Position numbers and translations under genes: made by a program | In this document: one piece after another, positions 1-7,108 of the stretch | Numbering within the stretch: the first letter of the stretch is position 1 | Layout: every line of letters starts with the position of its first letter | The notes under the pieces: generated by a model | Seen by the model: the letters and a program-made list of their open reading frames with translations, nothing else | What the model was told of the DNA's origin: nothing | Databases searched by the model: none | NCBI GenBank assembly: GCA_015272215.1 | Contig: JACYMD010000103.1 | Coordinates: forward strand, 1-44,029 | Direction: 5' to 3' | Source: Rivularia sp. T60_A2020_040 | Lineage (GTDB): Bacteria; Cyanobacteriota; Cyanobacteriia; Cyanobacteriales; Nostocaceae | Length of the DNA stretch: 44,029 nucleotides

Positions 1-93
1 TCCTTTGGTCTGAAATGTATGGTATATCACATTTTTGTGTTTATTCAGCAAGCCCTAAATAAATATAGTTCATATTCTAATAACCCGGTGTTT

Positions 94-1224
94 CTACTTC
101 CCAACCAACTCCTTTTTCCCTTTTACTAACCAGTAAATAAAAGATTGAATATAAAGAATTTTATGGTTTAAACGTTCTCTAACTTGAATATGATAAAGAG
201 TTCTTCCCATAAATTTATCGGAAGTTCTAACAGTAGCAAAAAGCTGTTGATATACTTGGGGAGCAATACCTTTTACTATCGGTTCAACCTTTTTCATTTG
301 CTGCCAAATTTCTACTGGTAAGTCAATTCCAAATAACTCATGAGACATGAACAGTCCCAAGAATAGCATCCGCTGACAACCCCAAAGATTAGCCTTTTGG
401 ACTACTTTTTGCCAATTTATATCTGGGTTTTTATGAATCAGCGTTGCAATATCGCACAGCCATGATAGCCGTTCCCATACGTGTCTAGAACCATGCACAC
501 AAAGGATTGGTAGCCAACATTCTAAAGGTAGATTATTTATAGTTGTACCAGCGAGTGAAAAAGGTTCTAAATCTTCCCACAAATGGTTTGCAGTGATAGG
601 AGTGATATACTTCGGTGCAATTCGCCAGTGAATTTCTAAAAAAACATTTTTATCGTTATGAATAAAATCATAAGTATGTTCGGTTTTAGAATTTAGATAT
701 TTAACTAATTCCGCGTCAGTCATTTCTATTTTTGGTCGATATCCTTGAGCTATTAATAGTTCCCGTACTGCAAAGATATCTTTTTGCTGCACGATAATAT
801 CTAAATCTCCAAACCGTCGCAGAGCCACATTTTTGTAAATTAAAGTAGCTAAAACTGGACCTTTATAAGGTAGGGCTACGATGTTTTGTTGTTTTAATAA
901 CTTCAGAAGATTAACTAACTCTCCTGTTAAAAATAAGTTGCGTTGGGCAACAGCTTGAAAATTTTTGCGCCATTGATTTAAAACTGGTTCGGGTATCGCT
1001 TCTGGACAAATATTATTGAAGCGAGAATACATTAGGGATAATACCCCATGTCTATCTGCTGTTTGGGTTAAGTATTGCCAATCTATATTTTGTTTAACTA
1101 AGGTTTTGATGCGTTCTGTTATGGCATCATTGATATCGGGGTTGAGGCAAGATAGAAGTAATTCTATTTCGGGGTGAGTATTGATTATCTGGTTTTTAGT
1201 ATTTAGTTTGGATAAGGTTTTCAT
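94..1224 (-). CDS. Lasso locus nucleotidyltransferase-family protein (N)
   Basis: This 376-residue protein fits the NTP_transf_5 type of nucleotidyltransferase. The fold signature is visible as a YKG followed by RRFGDLDIIV, giving Lys121-Gly122 and the Asp140-x-Asp142 metal pair. It is the last gene of the lasso peptide run. Homologues in paeninodin- and pseudomycoidin-type loci (PadeN/PsmN) act after the kinase; PsmN has been linked to adding hexoses to the phosphorylated C-terminal Ser. The inferred role here is further modification of the phosphorylated lasso peptide. A 321-bp gap separates it from the methyltransferase gene, so it may have its own promoter. The family call is firm; the exact donor and product are unknown. 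Confidence 0.8.
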   Translation of the reverse strand: MKTLSKLNTKNQIINTHPEIELLLSCLNPDINDAITERIKTLVKQNIDWQYLTQTADRHGVLSLMYSRFNNICPEAIPEPVLNQWRKNFQAVAQRNLFLTGELVNLLKLLKQQNIVALPYKGPVLATLIYKNVALRRFGDLDIIVQQKDIFAVRELLIAQGYRPKIEMTDAELVKYLNSKTEHTYDFIHNDKNVFLEIHWRIAPKYITPITANHLWEDLEPFSLAGTTINNLPLECWLPILCVHGSRHVWERLSWLCDIATLIHKNPDINWQKVVQKANLWGCQRMLFLGLFMSHELFGIDLPVEIWQQMKKVEPIVKGIAPQVYQQLFATVRTSDKFMGRTLYHIQVRERLNHKILYIQSFIYWLVKGKKELVGK

Positions 1225-1545
1225 AAGTTTAATTGTTCGTTTGAGGAGTTTTTAGTATTTTATTTAGAGTTTAATTTTATTGATTGGACTTTTAGAAGCA
1301 CCCTGTAATTATACTTGTATTATTTTGACGTGAATCAAATAGATTAATTTCCTTTAAATCAATAGTCTAGAGATACAAAGACGGCGCGGGTTTATTTTCT
1401 AGGGAGTCAATAAACTATTTTCACTTTGTTTCTGCTGAACCCTACAGAATTAGCGCAGGAATTATTGCTGTATCAAGTTTTAAGTATTGATTTTTGCCTA
1501 CATCATTATTAACAAATTTTAATTCAATTAGTTTGATGTAAATGT
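1225..1545. other. Intergenic gap inside the lasso locus
   Basis: This 321-bp AT-rich gap lies between the nucleotidyltransferase and methyltransferase genes. I looked on the minus strand for a second lasso precursor and found only very short frames that stop within a few codons. No hairpin terminator or convincing promoter was seen. The length suggests that the nucleotidyltransferase gene may be transcribed separately. Confidence 0.5.
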
Positions 1546-2370
1546 CTAGCTATTTGGCTTATATCCGCAAACAAGGAACAAATTAAAAGCATAGCGGTAA
1601 CTTCCCATTAAATCTGCTTGTTTCAAATCCTCTATCCACTGTTTTCCTTCAGATGCTGATATTACGCCTACTGCAATGGCAGGCTCAATGTATTTGTCTA
1701 GTAAAAATTGCTCGTGTTCTTCATCAATATTAGTGCGAACTACTTGTGTTAATTCGACAACAATGTTTTTAAGTCCTACATGTTTGTATAATAAAGGAAG
1801 TAAGATCCCAATCCGACCATTACGGAAATGACTGCATCGTCGAGCGATTAGCTTACGAGTTATGACAGAATGACCACCATCAATGGAAATGGTTCCGTAA
1901 TCCGGCTCAACTATAACAATACGAGCTCCTGACTTGGCTACTCTTACCATTTGTGCAAGTGCTTGTTGTGGATTATCTAAATGCTGTAGCACTCGCTCAA
2001 CCCGGCAGGAATTGAAGCTATTATCTGGAAATTCTAAGTTTTGTGCATCTCCAAGGTAAAACTCAACCGGGAACGATAATTTCTCAGATCGCCGCTTCGC
2101 TTCTTGTATCATGGTAATACTCGAATCTATTCCGATAACACTACCGCTGATTCCGACAAATTGGGCAAGCGATCGCACATCGTCTCCCGTACCACATCCA
2201 ACATCAAGAACGCGATCGCCTTCACGTACATCAAGTAAAGAAAGCATTTGAGACTTAATTTTCTGCCAAAGAGGATTCGCACCTTGTCGATCCAATCGCC
2301 GCACATATTTCATCGGATCGCTAGTGCAATCAAGGTTACTGTAGCCTGATTCTTTTGAAGGGGTTTGCAT
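1546..2370 (-). CDS. Class I SAM-dependent methyltransferase in lasso locus
   Basis: This 274-residue protein is a UbiE/Methyltransf_11-like class I methyltransferase. Motif I is VLDVGCGTGDD at residues 54-64, an acidic residue (GID) follows in motif II, and GDAQNLEFPDNSF is the usual motif III/IV region. There is no signal peptide or membrane segment. It lies 78 bp downstream of the kinase gene on the same strand, so co-expression with the lasso genes is likely. Known lasso methyltransferases (StspM type) esterify the C-terminal carboxylate; this one is not obviously that type. Its substrate could be the lasso peptide or its phosphate or sugar group. Tailoring is inferred from position only; an unrelated metabolic substrate remains possible. 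Confidence 0.75.
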   Translation of the reverse strand: MQTPSKESGYSNLDCTSDPMKYVRRLDRQGANPLWQKIKSQMLSLLDVREGDRVLDVGCGTGDDVRSLAQFVGISGSVIGIDSSITMIQEAKRRSEKLSFPVEFYLGDAQNLEFPDNSFNSCRVERVLQHLDNPQQALAQMVRVAKSGARIVIVEPDYGTISIDGGHSVITRKLIARRCSHFRNGRIGILLPLLYKHVGLKNIVVELTQVVRTNIDEEHEQFLLDKYIEPAIAVGVISASEGKQWIEDLKQADLMGSYRYAFNLFLVCGYKPNS

Positions 2371-2448
2371 GGTTACACAGTTCCTTTACTGAATATTGAA
2401 GACTTATCAAATAAGAAGACAGTAGCTTTAGGACTTCCAAAAAATAAT

Positions 2449-3420
2449 TTATTTAATAACGGTAGTGCGAGCATCTTGCTCGCTTGAAATATATCGAGCA
2501 AGATGCTTTTCTACAAGCTGTACAGTTTGAGGAAGTAATGAAATATCTCTTGGTCTTAGCAGCCGATAGATAGAAATCTGTTTGGCTAACAACATTAGTT
2601 TAATAAAATAAGATGCCCTATCAAGCTGAAGTAACTCGTCGCCAAACCGGGTAATATATGAGTTACTAATTAAATAGGTTAAAATCTCTTGAGGTTTGAG
2701 AGGTTTGATTTCTAAAGTGTCACCTGTACCAAGTACGTAAATGTGCTTTAGAGGTACGGGCTTTTGGATAAAACCATCGCTAACTAAACAATTCCTTTTC
2801 TCAAAATCAGTAATTAACTGTGGTAGGTTTTCCGGATTCTTTCCTAAAGAAGATACAGCATCAGGCCAAAGTTTGAGTTGTGGAAATGCAGGCAGAATAG
2901 ACGGTTGACTGGAATTACAAAAATCTATGGCTGCAATGTCATCAGTAAGTAAGTTGTGTCCGCAAGCGTGGAAAGTGGCTGCTAGCGTTGATTTACCCCA
3001 TCCCTTGTTTCCTAAAAATGCAACAGCATTTCCATTAACGGCAACTGCGCTTGCGTGAAGGGTTAGGCATCCTCGTTGATGAAGTAGCACCCCCATAGCT
3101 GCTCCCAAGATAAACAGACGTATTTTATCCATATCTGCTTCTGGTTGAGCATCGATGATGATTTCTTTGCCATCTCGAATCAAAAACATCCCTACTCCCT
3201 GCCAGAACAGATACATACCCTCTGGCGTGAGTTGAAAGTTGTATTGAGCCGAATTTGCTGTTAATGGGCTGTAGTCTAACTTATTAAACCGAATCACTGC
3301 ATCTGCATCTATTTTCTTGCTAACAATCAACTCTGGTAACGGTAGTTTGGAATCAATCGTTAGCCCGAAAGCTTGATAATAATAGCTGTTTGTGGCGATT
3401 TGAGATGTTGAATATGTCAT
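2449..3420 (-). CDS. HPr-kinase-like lasso peptide kinase (K)
   Basis: This 323-residue protein resembles the HPr kinase/phosphorylase C-terminal domain used in lasso loci (PadeK/PsmK). It has HASAV at 122-126, a P-loop GNKGWGKST at 137-145, and TDD at 159-161. PadeK phosphorylates the hydroxyl of the precursor's C-terminal Ser, and the precursor encoded just upstream does end in Ser. It is a stand-alone enzyme with no HPr partner in view. The last 20 residues (from EKHLARY to the stop) are encoded by an inverted repeat of a dispersed family, so the native C-terminus may have been replaced. The start at 3420 has only a weak AAGA ribosome site. Confidence 0.85.
   Translation of the reverse strand: MTYSTSQIATNSYYYQAFGLTIDSKLPLPELIVSKKIDADAVIRFNKLDYSPLTANSAQYNFQLTPEGMYLFWQGVGMFLIRDGKEIIIDAQPEADMDKIRLFILGAAMGVLLHQRGCLTLHASAVAVNGNAVAFLGNKGWGKSTLAATFHACGHNLLTDDIAAIDFCNSSQPSILPAFPQLKLWPDAVSSLGKNPENLPQLITDFEKRNCLVSDGFIQKPVPLKHIYVLGTGDTLEIKPLKPQEILTYLISNSYITRFGDELLQLDRASYFIKLMLLAKQISIYRLLRPRDISLLPQTVQLVEKHLARYISSEQDARTTVIK
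2470..2507. repeat. Dispersed inverted repeat forming the kinase 3' end
   Basis: The arms AGCATCTTGCTCG (2470-2482) and CGAGCAAGATGCT (2495-2507) are perfect 13-bp inverted copies around a 12-nt loop, preceded by GGTAGTGCG. The element is translated in frame as the end of the kinase. A related, decayed copy lies inside the replication gene at about 40006-40063. Confidence 0.85.
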
Positions 3421-3605
3421 TATCTTACAATTGAAAAATTAAAAATATTTGGTATTTCTTAAATGTTTTTAAGAGCGGTTAAATATATGTATTAGCACTT
3501 GATGACAAGACAGTTAAAATGAAAAAATTATCTCCTTATGTATAGTAAAGAGTAATTTTTTCCTTTCTTTATACTCTTCACACTTACTTCCTGCTGTTTT
3601 TAAGG

Positions 3606-3644
3606 TAAGTAGAGACTCTCTACCTAGGATAGAGTCTCTACTTA
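3606..3644. repeat. 14-bp hairpin downstream of lasso precursor
   Basis: TAAGTAGAGACTCT (3606-3619) and AGAGTCTCTACTTA (3631-3644) form a perfect stem with an 11-nt loop. It sits 50 nt past the precursor stop codon and before the kinase gene. No T-tract follows on the minus strand, so it looks more like an mRNA stabiliser or processing site than a classical terminator. GTAGAGAC-type palindromes recur at 13411 and 37277. Confidence 0.7.
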
Positions 3645-3656
3645 GCTGTTAGAAGA

Positions 3657-3670
3657 AATCCAATTGGATT
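3657..3670. repeat. Perfect 14-bp palindrome in precursor 3' region
   Basis: AATCCAATTGGATT is a perfect palindrome 25 bp after the precursor stop codon. It could be a protein-binding site or part of the 3' untranslated structure; nothing more can be said. Confidence 0.4.
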
Positions 3671-3694
3671 ACATTAATGATGGACTATCCTTCC

Positions 3695-3844
3695 TTATGA
3701 GACAATATTATTTATATCACCATTTATAGGTGTACCTTGAGGTACATCTACACGTACTGGTGGACCACCTTGTTGGGTAATCGTAACAACAGTTCCGTGA
3801 ACAATAAGGGAAGGTGCTGCGTATGCTTTCTTTTGTGCGTTCAT
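3695..3844 (-). CDS. Lasso peptide precursor (A)
   Basis: This 49-residue gene lies between the cyclase and kinase genes. The leader holds the lasso recognition motif Y-x2-P-x-L-x3-G-x5-T at Tyr8, Pro11, Leu13, Gly17 and Thr23 (YAAPSLIVHGTVVTIT). The core then reads QGGPPVRVD and ends in GDINNIVS. Thr23 at the usual -2 position gives a core starting at Gln25 and a 9-residue ring to Asp33; a start at Gly26 gives an 8-residue ring to the same Asp. The only other core acid, Asp43, is too far for a lasso ring. The C-terminal Ser49 matches the kinase. An AGAGGA ribosome site lies 7 nt before the ATG. Confidence 0.92.
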   Translation of the reverse strand: MNAQKKAYAAPSLIVHGTVVTITQQGGPPVRVDVPQGTPINGDINNIVS

Positions 3845-3851
3845 TATTTTG

Positions 3852-3857
3852 TCCTCT
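3852..3857 (-). promoter_or_regulatory. Ribosome binding site of the lasso precursor
   Basis: AGAGGA on the minus strand lies 7 nt before the precursor ATG. It is better than the sites of most neighbouring lasso genes, as expected for a peptide made in excess over its enzymes, and it fixes the start at 3844. Confidence 0.7.
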
Positions 3858-3934
3858 GTTAATTTAATTTACTGAGAAATACAGCTTTCGAGAAGTTACA
3901 CCCTACGGTTGAGCGAACCTCTAGCCTAGCTGTG

Positions 3935-3967
3935 CTGTTGGATGTTTTTATCACAACTATCCAACAG
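3935..3967. repeat. Hairpin between cyclase and precursor genes
   Basis: CTGTTGGAT (3935-3943) and ATCCAACAG (3959-3967) are a perfect 9-bp inverted repeat around a 15-nt loop, in the 161-bp gap between cyclase stop and precursor start. No T-tract follows on either strand. It could be an RNA processing or stability element that uncouples precursor levels from the enzyme genes, or an operator. Confidence 0.6.
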
Positions 3968-4005
3968 GACAACCATCTAAATGCTTTTGTTGAAAAATGC
4001 GCTTC

Positions 4006-5943
4006 TTAGGATTGCAAATCAGTATGCTTTAACCAAAGTGCAAGATTCACAGCCCACCAAATCGTTATCACCTCATTATCCGAAGCTTTACCACAGATGA
4101 ATTTTTGGTAAGCCTTATCAAGAACCGATATATTTACATATTCTTCAATCGACTTTGGTTCTTTAATAAGTAATTCTGCCAAACGTTCTTGCTCAAATTT
4201 TAACAATCCCCTGTCAAAGCTAGGAGCTAGATTCCCTTTATCTCCTCGCCATTGAACTTCTTTTGGTAAGATATTTTCCATACCGCGACGCATAACTACA
4301 CGAGTCCACCCTTGATTCATTTTTTGATTTGCTGGTAGAGACAAGCAAAATTCTACAAGTCGTTTATCCCAGAAGGGGTAGCGCACTTCAATGGCAAATG
4401 CGGCAGCAGCTTGGTCAAGAATTTCTAAGGTATATGGTAAAACACCAGAAGTTAGAGCTTGATGATGTTGGTGTCTTTGGTTAGGTAAAGGACGATTACG
4501 TTGTTTTTCAAAGTCTTGTAAGCGCTGCTCTAAACTAATTCTCTGAATAAAGCTAGGGTTGAGTTTTGCTTCCCAAGGGGATTGTTTAATCAGAGGATGC
4601 CATATTCGTCTAGTTACGGATTGGGAAATTCTATGTAGTTGTCTAAGAGGCTTGTACTTGCGAAACGCTCGCTTAAAAACATAAGTCTGCATATATTGCC
4701 ACAGTAACTGCCAAAATGAGAGGTGAAAATTCTTGGCAAATCCATGCATTTCTCGGCACAAGCGAAACCATTTTCCGGCAAGTGCTAGCTCTGCCATATA
4801 CCCAACACCATGAGAAACAGTGTTGTCACCATCAAATCCATCAAGTATAACGCGGACGTTCTGATTTTGAGCAATTCCGTATATACCAGAGTTTAGATAT
4901 AAATTGCAAGCGAAAAGTGGTTCTCCTTGATGCCACAGTACACGTTCTATGTCATTTAGAGGACTAATCTTATCTCCGTGTAAGTAATTTTTGACAGTTC
5001 CGCCTTGTGTCAGTACAGTGTTAATATAATTACGTTCATCCGATTCTGGCACTTCATCAAAGACTGCTGAGAAAGTAGACAAGGCTTCCCCACCGTTTTC
5101 ACTCAAAATTTTCCTTGCCGTACAAGTAATGGAAGATGAATCTAATCCACCACTAAGCATAGAACCGACTGTATGAGCGCTTCGCATTCGACAGCGTACT
5201 GCTTCGGTAAAGATTTCGCGAAATTTAGCGGCATACTCCTCGTCAGAACCCAGATGTAACTCCCGTGTCGGATCTAGACTCCAGTAAGATTGTAATTGTA
5301 TTGCTTTATGACTTACCGTCAAGCTATGAGCAGGAGGAAGTCGAAGAATTTCTTGATAGAAAGTAATCGTTTTGTCTTCAAAATTGGAAGTTAAATAATC
5401 CCCAATCCTAACTTCATTAACCTGACGCGGCACCTCTGACAAGCAAAATAAAGCCTTAATCTGGCTACCAAAAACGAAAGTATTGTTAGAAGAGTAATAA
5501 TAGAAAGGCTTCACCCCAAAATGATCACGAGCGCAAAATAACGTCTGCCTACGCTCATCCCAAATCGCAAATGCAAAGTCACCTAGTAAATGCTTTGGAC
5601 AATCTTCGCCCCATTTCTCGTAAGCTGCCAATATCAGTTCGCTATCTGCAATCTTATCAGCAGGACGATTATTTATCTGTAAAGCAGCTATCAATTCCTC
5701 ACGATTATCTATCCGAGCATCGGCTGTAATTACTAAATCACCCCTTTGATTACAATAAGGCAGCTTTTCAAACAGAGATTCAGGAGTAGTCCATAACATC
5801 CGATGTCCCAAACCAACGCATCCATCAACCCAGATATCTGCACCATCTGGTCCGCGATGCGCCAATATATCAACCATTTTTGTCAAATTTTCGCGGTCTA
5901 CAGGACGACCGTCAAGGTAATAAATACCTACGATGCCGCTCAT
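4006..5943 (-). CDS. Lasso peptide cyclase, asparagine-synthetase-like (C)
   Basis: This 645-residue protein is an AsnB/McjC-type enzyme. It has an N-terminal glutaminase-like domain (about 1-200, with RGPDG near 30) and a synthetase domain whose ATP-binding PP-loop SGGLDSSS is at 264-271. Lasso cyclases adenylate the ring Asp or Glu of the core and join it to the core N-terminus. The protein starts Met-Ser-Gly rather than Met-Cys-Gly, so the catalytic Cys of glutamine hydrolysis is absent, as expected for a cyclase that uses an amine rather than ammonia. Its ATG overlaps the leader peptidase stop by 4 bp (ATGA), indicating translational coupling. Confidence 0.93.
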   Translation of the reverse strand: MSGIVGIYYLDGRPVDRENLTKMVDILAHRGPDGADIWVDGCVGLGHRMLWTTPESLFEKLPYCNQRGDLVITADARIDNREELIAALQINNRPADKIADSELILAAYEKWGEDCPKHLLGDFAFAIWDERRQTLFCARDHFGVKPFYYYSSNNTFVFGSQIKALFCLSEVPRQVNEVRIGDYLTSNFEDKTITFYQEILRLPPAHSLTVSHKAIQLQSYWSLDPTRELHLGSDEEYAAKFREIFTEAVRCRMRSAHTVGSMLSGGLDSSSITCTARKILSENGGEALSTFSAVFDEVPESDERNYINTVLTQGGTVKNYLHGDKISPLNDIERVLWHQGEPLFACNLYLNSGIYGIAQNQNVRVILDGFDGDNTVSHGVGYMAELALAGKWFRLCREMHGFAKNFHLSFWQLLWQYMQTYVFKRAFRKYKPLRQLHRISQSVTRRIWHPLIKQSPWEAKLNPSFIQRISLEQRLQDFEKQRNRPLPNQRHQHHQALTSGVLPYTLEILDQAAAAFAIEVRYPFWDKRLVEFCLSLPANQKMNQGWTRVVMRRGMENILPKEVQWRGDKGNLAPSFDRGLLKFEQERLAELLIKEPKSIEEYVNISVLDKAYQKFICGKASDNEVITIWWAVNLALWLKHTDLQS

Positions 5944-6374
5944 AATTTAATTCCTTCAAGGGATGGTAGTTGAATGTAGCGTGGTAGATCCGGTAGATAA
6001 CCGATGACGACGTATCCCTGATATTTAATCCAAGCGTGGGCTTCTAATCCTGACTCGGCTTTCGCAACCCCGATGCACAATTCGGGAGAAAAACCACTAT
6101 GACTCATTAATATTTGTGTAGTTAAAGCCCGCGCTAGACACTTTGCACCACCTGGCATATAGCGGGTTGCAACATTGACACCCCAAATAATCTTACCCAG
6201 AGTTACATTTGGAAGTGGCAATTTTTTTGTACTGAGTTTATTTATTAGTTTTAATAAGATGCGAAACTCTAGTAACCACAACCCTAACCTAATTGCTGTT
6301 AGTAAACAGAACGTAATAAATAGAAAGTAAAAATCAACTTTTCTCAGATTCCCAAGTTTACGCAGCAGTTTCAT
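5940..6374 (-). CDS. Lasso leader peptidase, transglutaminase-like (B2)
   Basis: This 144-residue protein is a stand-alone lasso B2 protease (Transglut_core3). The Cys-His-Asp triad is visible as Cys79 in GGAKCLARAL, His113 in AHAWIKYQG and probably Asp129 in GYLPDLPRY. A hydrophobic stretch at about 14-34 may hold it at the membrane near the exporter. It cuts the leader from the precursor after B1 binds the leader. Its start overlaps the B1 gene by 17 bp and its stop overlaps the cyclase start by 4 bp, so B1, B2 and C form a tight operon. Length and motifs agree with split-B lasso systems. Confidence 0.93.
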   Translation of the reverse strand: MKLLRKLGNLRKVDFYFLFITFCLLTAIRLGLWLLEFRILLKLINKLSTKKLPLPNVTLGKIIWGVNVATRYMPGGAKCLARALTTQILMSHSGFSPELCIGVAKAESGLEAHAWIKYQGYVVIGYLPDLPRYIQLPSLEGIKL

Positions 6375-6675
6375 TTATTACTTGAATTAACCCTGCGGTT
6401 TTTAAATTATTCAGTAGTGAGAACAGGTCGTTTGTACAAGCTTCTGCTTCAACCTCGTACTCTTCCAAAAGTGTCTGTTTGATTTCTTTTACAGCTTTTG
6501 GCTGCTCGATCAAATCCCAAACTCGCGCCCCTACTTCATTCAAACCGTGGTAAACTCCGGTCTTCATATTCAAAATGACTGCTTCGCCGCCCAAGTCCGA
6601 AGAGATTTGGTCTGGAGCCGCTACTACTAATGATGATTCTGCAATTTCCTGTTGGTCGGGTTGTGGATAACTCAT
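6358..6675 (-). CDS. Lasso leader-binding protein, PqqD-like RRE (B1)
   Basis: This 105-residue protein is a PqqD-family RiPP recognition element. The sequence EAVILNMKTGVYHGLNEVGARVWDLIEQPKAVKEI, described here by its parts (beta strands, then LNEVGARVWDL, then a helical acidic region), is the classic fold. It binds the leader motif and delivers the precursor to B2. An AGAG just before the ATG is a modest ribosome site. It starts the tightly overlapping B1-B2-C block, so a promoter probably lies in the gap upstream (6676-7108). Confidence 0.92.
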   Translation of the reverse strand: MSYPQPDQQEIAESSLVVAAPDQISSDLGGEAVILNMKTGVYHGLNEVGARVWDLIEQPKAVKEIKQTLLEEYEVEAEACTNDLFSLLNNLKTAGLIQVINETAA

Positions 6676-7108
6676 TTTCTCTAACTGTTAGTGCTAGTTG
6701 GTTGGTGTTGTTTCTGCTGTATCAAATATAGTCTGTAGTTCGGCGATATCACGATGTTGCTTTTTACACTTCACTGATTCTTTAAATTGTCGTTGTATCG
6801 TATTTATACTTGATAAGATAAAAGTCTAATTTGGGCGTTTCTGGTTTGATATGATGTATCAAAGAGGTATAATTTATTTTATTTTCATAACTCGGAAGTT
6901 ACCCCCCTTAATCCCCCCTTATAAAGGGGGGAAAATAAAAAAGTCCGGTTCCCTCCCCTTTACAAGGGGAGGGTTAGGGTGGGGTAATTCTCTGCCTGAT
7001 CAAGTTGCAATTTGCTGTATGTTACCTCTTTCCTCTGCGCTTCCCACTTCTCTAGTAATATGAAGTCACAATTTCATATTTTGATTTAACAATGCCGGAA
7101 TTCTTTAT
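6676..7108. other. Gap between exporter and B1 genes
   Basis: This 433-bp gap divides the exporter gene from the B1-B2-C-A-K-M run. It holds the C/G-rich hairpins at 6901-6979, a short CTAACTGTTAG palindrome at 6681-6691 next to the B1 start, and an AT-rich stretch at about 6780-6850 where a promoter could lie. I could not identify clear -35/-10 boxes. A 70-codon plus-strand frame here is just repeat sequence. Confidence 0.5.
6901..6979. repeat. C/G-rich repeat hairpins, terminator-like
   Basis: Two perfect hairpins sit side by side: CCCCCCTT/AAGGGGGG (6913-6920 and 6924-6931) and CCCTCCCCTT/AAGGGGAGGG (6951-6960 and 6964-6973). On the minus strand, the second hairpin is followed by a T-rich run, so it could stop transcription after the exporter gene. 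A similar element lies at 43936-43994, pointing to a dispersed repeat. Confidence 0.65.

Noticed and set aside
1225-1545. Search for a second lasso precursor in the gap between methyltransferase and nucleotidyltransferase
   Set aside because: Minus-strand ATGs are followed by stops within a few codons and no Y-x2-P-x-L motif exists.
6851-7063. 70-codon plus-strand frame
   Set aside because: Its translation (PPLIPPYKGG, LPFTRGGLGWG) is the usual reading of the C/G-rich dispersed repeat, not a protein.
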